Part shown: one piece after another, positions 1-5,447 of the stretch
How the letters are laid out: each line of letters starts with the position of its first letter
Numbering within the stretch: position 1 is the first letter of the stretch
DNA from: Porphyromonadaceae bacterium UBA7180
GTDB taxonomy: Bacteria > Bacteroidota > Bacteroidia > Bacteroidales > Muribaculaceae
Direction of reading: 5' to 3'
Assembly: GCA_002491165.1 (NCBI GenBank)
Contig: DKVK01000071.1
Location: forward strand, 1-6,042
Length of the DNA: 6,042 nucleotides
The notes under the pieces: generated by a model
Told to the model about the DNA's origin: nothing
The model's input: the letters and a program-made list of their open reading frames with translations, nothing else
Database searches by the model: none
Program-made: the position numbers and the translations under genes

Positions 1-37
1 TCAGAATTTTGATACACCCTCTTATTTGATATTGATA

Positions 38-110
38 GCCTTGATGATATTTCAGCTTTTTGAAAATGGCTTGTAACGCAGGCTTGGAAGCCTGCGCTGC
101 ATATCAAGGC
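38..110. repeat. Nested inverted-repeat element in intergenic DNA
   Basis: An outer pair, GCCTTGAT (38-45) and ATCAAGGC (103-110), encloses a perfect inner palindrome: CGCAGGCTT (77-85) and AAGCCTGCG (88-96). The inner one would fold as a 7-bp GC-rich stem with a 6-base loop. There is no T-run on either side, so a plain intrinsic terminator is unlikely. It could be a REP-like dispersed element or the structured 3' end of a transcript entering from the left; one window cannot separate these. No open reading frame is supported anywhere in bases 1-115. Confidence 0.4.
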
Positions 111-138
111 ATGGGTTGGGCGTTTGGCGGATTTTTTG

Positions 139-146
139 TAACTTTG
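139..146 (+). promoter_or_regulatory. Bacteroidetes -7 promoter box for the DMT transporter
   Basis: TAACTTTG matches the TAnnTTTG -7 consensus used by the Bacteroidetes primary sigma factor. Transcription would start near 152-154, giving a leader of about 60 bases before the ATG at 212. The -33 TTTG element is weak (a TTGG at 116-119 is the closest). The string CTTTGCGG recurs 16 bp later (142-149 and 158-165), so a second, imperfect -7 box (AATCTTTG, 155-162) is possible. Confidence 0.6.
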
Positions 147-161
147 CGGTGCTGAATCTTT

Positions 162-196
162 GCGGCTGCGGTATTCCTATAATACGCCGCAGTTGC
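162..196 (+). promoter_or_regulatory. Long hairpin in the transporter mRNA leader
   Basis: The segment folds into one stem-loop: 162-171 pairs with 187-196 (ten pairs including two G-U), then a two-base bulge (185-186), then TATT (172-175) with AATA (181-184), around the loop CCTAT (176-180). It begins about 10 bases after the predicted transcription start and ends 15 bases before the ATG, followed by the T-rich stretch TTTAAATCTTTT. This could be an attenuator, a stability element or a structure masking the start. I do not recognise a known riboswitch class. Confidence 0.45.
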
Positions 197-211
197 TTTA
201 AATCTTTTGCT

Positions 212-1114
212 ATGAACTCGAGGACCAAGGGTTATATCTGCGGTATCGTTTCGGCGGTTTGCTACGGCACGAATCCGCTGGGCGCCAACTTTCTTTATGC
301 CGAGGGAATGAATGTGCCGTCGGTGCTGTTCTCTCGCTTTGCCCTGGCGGCGGTGATTATCGGCGTGCTGATGGCGGCGCACCGCGACTCGTTCCGCATC
401 ACGCTGCGCGAGGCGGGATTGCTGGCTTTGCTCGGCGTGCTCTTCGCCATGTCGTCGCTCTCGCTCTTTTTCAGTTTCCAGTTCATGGATGCCGGCATCG
501 CCTCGACGTTGCTTTTCGTCTACCCGCTGATGGTGGCCGTCATTATGGCGCTCTTCTTCAAGCAACCGCTGACGTGGCGCATGGGCACGGCCATAGCGCT
601 GGCGTTGGGCGGCATAGCCCTGCTCTACCGCGGGGGTGACGGCGCCCCGTTGTCGGCCATTGGCGTGACGCTGGTTTTCGTTTCGTCGCTGACCTACGCC
701 TTATATATAGTGGTGGTGAACCGCAGCGGCATGAAGATGCCGGTGCTGAAGATGACGTTCTACGTAATCCTGACTGTAGTGGCCACGGTGGCTGTTTACG
801 GCCTCACGGTGCCGGGCGAGGGGTTGATGATGCCTCCGACGCCTTTCGCGTGGGGAATGTCGGCGATGCTGGCCGTAGTGCCGTCGGTAATGGCGCTGAT
901 ATTGCTCACCGTCGCCGTCAAGGAGATAGGCTCCACTCCGACGTCGATTCTCGGCGCGCTGGAACCGCTCACCGCCGTGGTGATAGGGATAACGGTCTTC
1001 GGCGAGGCGTTCACCGGTAGGCTGGCCATAGGCATCCTGCTCATCCTTGCGGGGGTTACATACGCAGTCACCCCCTCGCGGCGGTCGCGAAGGGGTGACG
1101 TCAAGAAGGCGTAA
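212..1114 (+). CDS. EamA/DMT-family inner-membrane transporter
   Basis: A 300-residue protein with about ten hydrophobic segments (roughly 7-25, 36-55, 68-88, 95-113, 124-138, 147-168, 180-200, 212-232, 242-264, 268-287). It is arranged as two EamA repeats (about 8-138 and 149-286), the usual length and plan of 10-TM drug/metabolite transporters. The second repeat carries the family's typical close, with LEP at 250-252, GE at 264-265 and GILLILAGV at 274-282, then a basic cytoplasmic tail. Known members export amino acids, metabolites or drugs across the inner membrane; substrate cannot be read from sequence. I chose the ATG at 212 because the in-frame start at 116 lies upstream of the -7 box at 139-146. 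The gene converges on nth with a 5-bp gap and may be controlled through its leader hairpin. Confidence 0.9.
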   Translation: MNSRTKGYICGIVSAVCYGTNPLGANFLYAEGMNVPSVLFSRFALAAVIIGVLMAAHRDSFRITLREAGLLALLGVLFAMSSLSLFFSFQFMDAGIASTLLFVYPLMVAVIMALFFKQPLTWRMGTAIALALGGIALLYRGGDGAPLSAIGVTLVFVSSLTYALYIVVVNRSGMKMPVLKMTFYVILTVVATVAVYGLTVPGEGLMMPPTPFAWGMSAMLAVVPSVMALILLTVAVKEIGSTPTSILGALEPLTAVVIGITVFGEAFTGRLAIGILLILAGVTYAVTPSRRSRRGDVKKA

Positions 1115-1119
1115 GCCTT
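1067..1119. terminator. Hairpins at the convergent transporter/nth 3' ends
   Basis: GTCACCCC (1067-1074) pairs with GGGGTGAC (1092-1099) and continues as TCGCG (1076-1080) with CGCGA (1086-1090), with one mismatch (1075/1091) and a 5-base loop. This is a 13-pair GC-rich stem inside the last codons of the transporter gene. A smaller stem follows: AAGGC (1106-1110), GNRA-type loop GTAA containing the stop codon, GCCTT (1115-1119), then T-rich TTATTTCTTCTT on the + strand. With only 5 bp between the two stop codons, termination for both genes has to use such overlapping structures. Function is inferred from position and pairing. Confidence 0.5.
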
Positions 1120-1767
1120 TTATTTCTTCTTGGATTCTTTCTGGAAATACTGGCACCAAGGGGTGAGGCCGCAGGCTTCGCACTCGGGGCGCCGCGCCTT
1201 GCAGACGTAGCGGCCGTGGAGTATAAGCCAATGGTGCGCCAGCGGCACCGTCTCTTCCGGGATGTAGCGCATCAGCGTTCGTTCCGTTTCAAGCGGCGTC
1301 TTGGAATTGCGCGTAAGGCCGATGCGGTTGCTCACGCGGAAGACGTGCGTGTCCACCGCCATTGCGGAGCGTCCCCAAACCACGGCCAGCATCACGTTGG
1401 CCGTCTTGCGTCCCACGCCGGGTAGCTTCACCAGCTCGTCGAGCGTGCCGGGCACTTCGCTTCCGTAGACGTCGCGCAGCATCCGCGCGGCGCCGATGAG
1501 GTGGCGTGTCTTGTTGTTGGGGAAACTTACCGATTTAATATATGAGAAGACCTCCTCTTCGGTGGCGTCGGCCAGCGACGCCGGGTCCGGGTATGCCTCG
1601 AAGAGCGGCGGGGTGACGATGTTGACGCGCTTATCGGTGCATTGTGCCGACAGGATAACGGCCAACAGCAGATGGAACGGACTGTCATATTTCAGTTCCG
1701 TCTCTGCCGTCGGGTTATTTTCTGCGAACCAGGCGAGCACCTCCCGGTATCTGTCTGCGATTTTCAT
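1120..1767 (-). CDS. nth: Endonuclease III (DNA glycosylase/AP lyase)
   Basis: A 215-residue enzyme of base-excision repair that removes oxidised pyrimidines and cleaves the strand at the abasic site; E. coli Nth has 211 residues. The helix-hairpin-helix motif LPGVGRKTANV (115-125) carries the catalytic lysine K121, and VDTHVFR (138-144) the catalytic aspartate D139. The C-terminal [4Fe-4S] cluster loop is complete, with Cys 189, 196, 199 and 205 in the standard C-x6-C-x2-C-x5-C spacing. I start at the ATG at 1767 (reading leftward); a TTG codon directly upstream is a possible but less likely start. It lies 15 bp after the pheS stop on the same strand, so it is probably co-transcribed from the pheS promoter. 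Confidence 0.96.
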   Translation of the reverse strand: MKIADRYREVLAWFAENNPTAETELKYDSPFHLLLAVILSAQCTDKRVNIVTPPLFEAYPDPASLADATEEEVFSYIKSVSFPNNKTRHLIGAARMLRDVYGSEVPGTLDELVKLPGVGRKTANVMLAVVWGRSAMAVDTHVFRVSNRIGLTRNSKTPLETERTLMRYIPEETVPLAHHWLILHGRYVCKARRPECEACGLTPWCQYFQKESKKK

Positions 1768-1782
1768 CAAACGGAGATTCGC

Positions 1783-2808
1783 TTAGTGTGCGGCGTCGAA
1801 CTCGTGGAGGAAGCGGACGTCGTTTTCGGAGAAGAGGCGCAGGTCGCTGACCTTGTATTTGAGGTTGGCGATGCGCTCGATGCCCATGCCGAAGGCGTAG
1901 CCGGAATACTCTTCGGGGTCTATGCCGCAGGCGCGGAGCACATTGGGATCCACCATTCCGCATCCGAGGATTTCAACCCAGCCGGTGCCCTTGCACAGCG
2001 GGCAACCCTTGCCGCCGCAAATGTGGCAGGAGATGTCCATCTCGGCCGACGGCTCGGTGAAGGGGAAGTAGGAGGGACGCAGGCGAATCTTCGTCTCCGG
2101 ACCGAACATCTGCTGTGCGAAGTATAGGAGCGCCTGGCGCAGGTCGGCGAAGGAGACGTTGCGGTCTATGTAGAGGCCTTCCACCTGGTGGAAGAAGCAG
2201 TGGGCACGCGCCGAGATGGCCTCGTTGCGGTACACGCGGCCGGGGCAGACGATGCGGATAGGGGGCTTGACGCTCTCCATGACACGGGTCTGAACCGACG
2301 AGGTGTGGGTGCGCAGCAACACGTCCGCCGGGTTGCGGGCTATGAAGAAGGTGTCCTGCATGTCGCGGGCGGGATGGTCGGCGGCGAAGTTCAGCGATGA
2401 GAACACGTGCCAGTCATCCTCTATTTCCGGCCCTTCGGCGATGGTGAAACCCATGCGTGCGAAGATGTCGAGCATCTCGTTCTTGACCAGAGACAGGGGA
2501 TGGCGTGTTCCGAAGGGCGCGGGCGTGGCGGTGCGGGTGAGGTCGATGCCGGCCAGGTCGTCTTCGGCGGTGGTGGCAAGCGCCTCGCGCAGGGAGTTGA
2601 GTTTGGCGGTGGCGAACTCCTTCAGCTCGTTGAGCTTCTGTCCCATCTCGCGTTTCTGCTCGGGCGGAACGCTGCGGAAGTCGTTGAAGAGAGCCGGAAC
2701 GAGTCCCTTCTTGCTGAGATATTTGATGCGGATCTGCTCAACCTCCTCGGGCGAGGAGGCTGTCAGACCCTCTATTTCTTTCCTTAGTGAATTGATTTTA
2801 TCTAACAT
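1783..2808 (-). CDS. pheS: Phenylalanine-tRNA ligase, alpha subunit
   Basis: A 341-residue catalytic subunit of the alpha2-beta2 PheRS, which charges tRNA-Phe in the cytoplasm. Residues 1 to about 90 form the charged helical arm that contacts tRNA. The class II core follows, with HPARDMQDTFF (145-155), RTHTSSVQTR (166-175), the GRVYRNEA segment (190-197), FFHQVEG (205-211), and motif 3 as GYAFGMGIERIA (303-314) before KYKVSDLRLF. A305 occupies the position of E. coli A294, which shapes the phenylalanine pocket. Two cysteine pairs (C261/C264 and C269/C272) make a zinc-knuckle-like insert, which I recall from other Bacteroidetes and Chlorobi PheS. The beta subunit gene (pheT) is not in this window, so the subunits are encoded apart. 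nth follows 15 bp downstream. Confidence 0.97.
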   Translation of the reverse strand: MLDKINSLRKEIEGLTASSPEEVEQIRIKYLSKKGLVPALFNDFRSVPPEQKREMGQKLNELKEFATAKLNSLREALATTAEDDLAGIDLTRTATPAPFGTRHPLSLVKNEMLDIFARMGFTIAEGPEIEDDWHVFSSLNFAADHPARDMQDTFFIARNPADVLLRTHTSSVQTRVMESVKPPIRIVCPGRVYRNEAISARAHCFFHQVEGLYIDRNVSFADLRQALLYFAQQMFGPETKIRLRPSYFPFTEPSAEMDISCHICGGKGCPLCKGTGWVEILGCGMVDPNVLRACGIDPEEYSGYAFGMGIERIANLKYKVSDLRLFSENDVRFLHEFDAAH

Positions 2809-2836
2809 ATCAGTACGGTATTGTCAAATCCAACCA

Positions 2837-2844
2837 CAAAGTTA
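2837..2844 (-). promoter_or_regulatory. Bacteroidetes -7 promoter box for pheS-nth
   Basis: On the minus strand this reads TAACTTTG, a full match to TAnnTTTG. It ends 28 bases before the pheS ATG, so the leader would be about 20-25 bases, too short for a tRNA-Phe-type attenuation leader. I see no convincing -33 TTTG box at the expected distance. Confidence 0.6.
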
Positions 2845-2889
2845 GTAATTTTTGTCGGAATTGAGGGCTTTAATGTCTGATATTTTTTC

Positions 2890-2897
2890 TAATTTTG
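2890..2897 (+). promoter_or_regulatory. -7 promoter box abutting the LRR gene start
   Basis: TAATTTTG matches TAnnTTTG and ends only 4 bases before the ATG at 2902. Since Bacteroidetes transcripts begin about 5-8 bases after this box, the mRNA should start at or next to the ATG, i.e. be leaderless. A TTTA at 2869-2872 is the nearest -33-like element. The divergent pheS box lies about 45 bp away, so the two promoters share one 93-bp region. Confidence 0.55.
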
Positions 2898-2901
2898 CGA
2901 T

Positions 2902-3759
2902 ATGAAACTCAATCCGCACTTTTTGGCCGTGCTCGGCGCGGCGGTAACCATCAATGCTATGGCTCAAAAACCGGTAACACTGACACAGGCCGACCTCCGC
3001 TCCGGCAACTGGAAAACGGATGTCACCGCAGGCGAAACCCTCGATATAACGCTCTCGGCCGATGTGACGGCAATACCTGCCGATGCCTTCGCCGATGCTC
3101 CGGTAGTGCGCGTTGACGGCACTCCCGCGCGACGCCTCACCAAAGTGGAAGCATACGCATTCGCCCGTTGCAAGGAGTTGCGCGAATTGCTGCTCCCGGA
3201 GTCGGTCACGACGATGGGGGAGGGGTGCTTCCGCGAATGTGAAAGTCTGGAACGGCTCACGGTTCCCTCCGGCGTCACCGAGTTGCCGCAGTATATGTGC
3301 GTGTGGTGCATGGGATTGAAAGAGGTGACGCTTCCGCCAAGCCTGCACAAGGTGGGACGCTTCGCCTTCCAGTACTGCTCGTCGTTGCAGTCGGTGGAGT
3401 TCCCGGCCACAGTCACTACGGTGGGAATGAACGCTTTCGCCTATTGCTTCGCGCTTAAAGAGGTGGAAGTGCCGTCGTCGGTGCGTCAGCTCGAAGCCTA
3501 CGCCTTTTCGGAATGCACGTCGCTGCGGCGCGCCAAATTGCCGGGCAACAGCGCCGAACTCGGCGAACTGATATTCGACGGCTGCCGTGCGCTCGAGGTG
3601 CTGGAGGAACCCTCTGCCGTGCCGCCGAAATTTGAATGTACCAGCACCATTTTCGACCCAGAGGAAGGGGCGATGTACCGCAAATGCCGCCTCGTGGTCC
3701 CCGCCGCCTCGGAAGACAGTTATCGCCTCGCTCCCGGCTGGAACCTCTTCTATGAATGA
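2902..3759 (+). CDS. Secreted BspA-type leucine-rich repeat protein, no sorting tail
   Basis: A 285-residue protein starting with a signal peptide (hydrophobic FLAVLGAAVTINAMA, 7-21, likely cut after AMA before Q22). After a short N-terminal region it has six uninterrupted 23-residue LRR_5 repeats (93-230), each of the form LxxVxLPxSVxxxGxxAFxxC, preceded by a partial one. The closing cysteine sits at 90, 113, 136, 159, 182, 205 and 228, exactly every 23 residues. It ends with a capping segment around LVVPAASEDSYRLAPGW (264-280), common in this family, and has no C-terminal sorting domain, unlike its two neighbours. BspA relatives bind host proteins or other bacteria, but here binding is only inferred. 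The ATG is fixed by the signal peptide and by the -7 box 4 bp upstream. Base composition matches the housekeeping genes. Confidence 0.9.
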   Translation: MKLNPHFLAVLGAAVTINAMAQKPVTLTQADLRSGNWKTDVTAGETLDITLSADVTAIPADAFADAPVVRVDGTPARRLTKVEAYAFARCKELRELLLPESVTTMGEGCFRECESLERLTVPSGVTELPQYMCVWCMGLKEVTLPPSLHKVGRFAFQYCSSLQSVEFPATVTTVGMNAFAYCFALKEVEVPSSVRQLEAYAFSECTSLRRAKLPGNSAELGELIFDGCRALEVLEEPSAVPPKFECTSTIFDPEEGAMYRKCRLVVPAASEDSYRLAPGWNLFYE

Positions 3760-3788
3760 AAGATTTAGATTTGGAGCAGACATAAACC

Positions 3789-3821
3789 AAGAGCGGGCGT
3801 CCCTTTCAGACGTCCGCTCTT
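3789..3821. terminator. Hairpin terminator between convergent LRR genes
   Basis: AAGAGCGGGCGTC (3789-3801) pairs with GACGTCCGCTCTT (3809-3821) across a 7-base loop: 13 pairs with one G-U when read as + strand RNA, or one A-C mismatch as - strand RNA. It lies 30 bp after the + strand LRR stop and 28 bp past the minus-strand LRR stop, so it can serve both. The T-run is poor on both sides. Confidence 0.75.
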
Positions 3822-3825
3822 ATTC

Positions 3826-3975
3826 GATTCAGGCTGTCGTCCGGATATTTCAGATGCAGATTTTGGCCGTGCGGTTGCCGGCTTTCAGCAGGTAGATGCC
3901 GCGCGGGAGACCGCTGACGACAGGCGACACGCCCTCATACACACGGCGTCCCGACATATCGTAGATTTCAATCAT
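3826..3975. repeat. 150-bp identical repeat, copy 1 (sorting-tail cassette)
   Basis: Base-for-base identical to 5298-5447 in the same orientation (offset 1472). It covers the last 41 codons and stop of the LRR gene at 3850-5271 plus 24 bp of 3' flank. Beyond 3975 the two copies stay similar for about 90 bp with scattered substitutions, then diverge. It has no terminal inverted repeats and no transposase, so it is not an insertion sequence. Confidence 0.95.
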
Positions 3976-5271
3976 GCAGCCCTCAACGCCGGTGACGGTC
4001 AGCACTCCGCCCGACACCGTGAATCCGATCTCCTCCTCAGCCATTACATCCCCGATACCCGACGCATCGTATTCTATTATGTTGTGAAACTTGCTCCATG
4101 TAGAAGACTTTAAGTAGGTCTTTTTACTATTTTTCGGTATATGGAGCGTAGCATGGTCATAAGCAAAATAGAAACAATCATTGCCCGCGGAAGGAGGAAC
4201 CGGATTGCCGATAAAGAAATCTGTCAAATGACAAAAGGAAAATGCTAAATCTCCGATAGTCTTTATTGAGTTGCCGACAGTGACTTTTTCAAGATTGAAG
4301 CAAGAAGCGAACGCCTTATTTTTAATTTCCGTAACTGAATTTGGAATTACTGCCGTCTTCAGATTACGACAATGACTAAAAGCTTCGGCTCCAATTTCTA
4401 TAACTGTATTAGGAACAGCAACCGATTCTATAGATTCGCAACCGTAGAAACCTCTTGCCGGAACAGTTTCCACACCCTCCGGGATGATAAGGCTATTCAC
4501 CGGCTCCCCGTTTAGATAGAGATTTTTTCCTCCCGGTATGTCTCCGGTGACATTGCACCATGCAGCAAGATCTGACAAATATATTGCCAACGTGTCGTAG
4601 TAATCATTTTCATAGCCACTTATAGCGCGTGTGCCTATTTCCTTAACGGAAGGAGGGAACGTTACAGAAAGGAAATTATGACAAAATGCATATTGTTTAA
4701 TTGTCGCCACCCCATCGGGTATGACCAGGTCATAAGTTTTTTTTCGGTTCAAATAAAGATTCGACCGTTTGTTTGAAAGTGGATTTGCATATTTATCTGC
4801 AAAATCGACATCGCACCATGCAGCCAAATCAGATATTTGTACCTTAATTTCCTGTTCCCCGGAAGCAGGAGAGTCGCAATCTTTGAACGCACATTCACCG
4901 ATAACTTTTATTGACGGGGGTATTGTGACCGAACCAAGACGACATTCGGAAAAAGCGTAAGCTCCGATTTCATTTACAGTATTCGGGATTTCCAGATACT
5001 CGACAGATGCATGTTCAAATGCATTCTCGGCAACTCTTGTCACTGTGTACGTCTTGGTCCTGTAAGTTACCTTTTCAGGGATTTTAAGTTTACCGTTGTC
5101 GGGTGTCCCGCCGCAGACCTCGACCTCGTCGCCGTTTTCCAAAACTCTGTAATCAATGTAATCTATTGTGAAATCCGCTTTTGCAACGAACGAGAGCACG
5201 AGGACAGAAAGCAAAACCGCCACCCTGCCAAGCGCCATGCTCCACGCGTGTGTTAAATTTTCAGTTTTCAT
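3850..5271 (-). CDS. BspA-type LRR surface protein with T9SS-like sorting tail
   Basis: A 473-residue protein. A signal peptide (hydrophobic core about 17-30, likely cut after AKA at 32) is followed by a start domain typical of the family (33-80), then LRR_5 repeats of the IPxxVxxIGxxAFxxC kind, mainly at 80-133, 180-215 and 260-357. Two SDLAAWC inserts (147-153 and 233-239), each followed by a LYLN strand, break the repeats. After a cap (TLHIPKNS, 375-382) come a short acidic linker and a C-terminal domain (about 411-473) with IEIYDMSGRRVYEG and LPRGIYLLKAGN, resembling the type A sorting domain of type IX secretion. The expected location is the cell surface or exterior, if the host has a T9SS. 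M12 (ATG ending at 5238) would give a more compact signal peptide and is an alternative start. The body is AT-rich (about 38% GC at 4201-4320), the tail GC-rich (about 61% at 3841-3960). It follows its paralog by 50 bp with no good promoter box between. Confidence 0.9.
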   Translation of the reverse strand: MKTENLTHAWSMALGRVAVLLSVLVLSFVAKADFTIDYIDYRVLENGDEVEVCGGTPDNGKLKIPEKVTYRTKTYTVTRVAENAFEHASVEYLEIPNTVNEIGAYAFSECRLGSVTIPPSIKVIGECAFKDCDSPASGEQEIKVQISDLAAWCDVDFADKYANPLSNKRSNLYLNRKKTYDLVIPDGVATIKQYAFCHNFLSVTFPPSVKEIGTRAISGYENDYYDTLAIYLSDLAAWCNVTGDIPGGKNLYLNGEPVNSLIIPEGVETVPARGFYGCESIESVAVPNTVIEIGAEAFSHCRNLKTAVIPNSVTEIKNKAFASCFNLEKVTVGNSIKTIGDLAFSFCHLTDFFIGNPVPPSAGNDCFYFAYDHATLHIPKNSKKTYLKSSTWSKFHNIIEYDASGIGDVMAEEEIGFTVSGGVLTVTGVEGCMIEIYDMSGRRVYEGVSPVVSGLPRGIYLLKAGNRTAKICI

Positions 5272-5297
5272 ATTTGCCGTTGATTTAAAGTTTTTTT

Positions 5298-5447
5298 GAT
5301 TCAGGCTGTCGTCCGGATATTTCAGATGCAGATTTTGGCCGTGCGGTTGCCGGCTTTCAGCAGGTAGATGCCGCGCGGGAGACCGCTGACGACAGGCGAC
5401 ACGCCCTCATACACACGGCGTCCCGACATATCGTAGATTTCAATCAT
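5298..5447. repeat. 150-bp identical repeat, copy 2 (sorting-tail cassette)
   Basis: Second copy of the block at 3826-3975. It holds the last 41 codons and stop of the partial LRR gene (5322 onward) and 24 bp (5298-5321) of the 50-bp spacer before the next LRR gene. The identity stops abruptly on the spacer side at 5297. Confidence 0.95.

Noticed and set aside
116..211. N-terminal extension of the transporter to an upstream in-frame start at 116
   Set aside because: The extension would span the promoter box and leader hairpin and adds a non-family N-terminus; the ATG at 212 gives a standard EamA start.
701..1231. 176-codon minus-strand frame across the transporter/nth junction
   Set aside because: It overlaps both supported genes, has an Arg/His-rich low-complexity translation and no family features.
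1642..2845. Plus-strand open frames opposite pheS and the start of nth (1642-2127, 2303-2845, 2407-2787)
   Set aside because: All are shadows of the well-identified pheS and nth genes, with no promoter box or recognisable domain.
2842..3783. 313-codon open frame antisense to the LRR gene
   Set aside because: It covers the opposite strand of a gene with a clear signal peptide and regular LRR repeats; its own translation is rich in His, Arg and Phe without any recognisable domain. Long antisense frames are expected in GC-rich DNA.
3826..5447. 150-bp repeats as insertion sequence ends or MITEs
   Set aside because: They are direct repeats that are mostly coding, without terminal inverted repeats, target-site duplications or a transposase.
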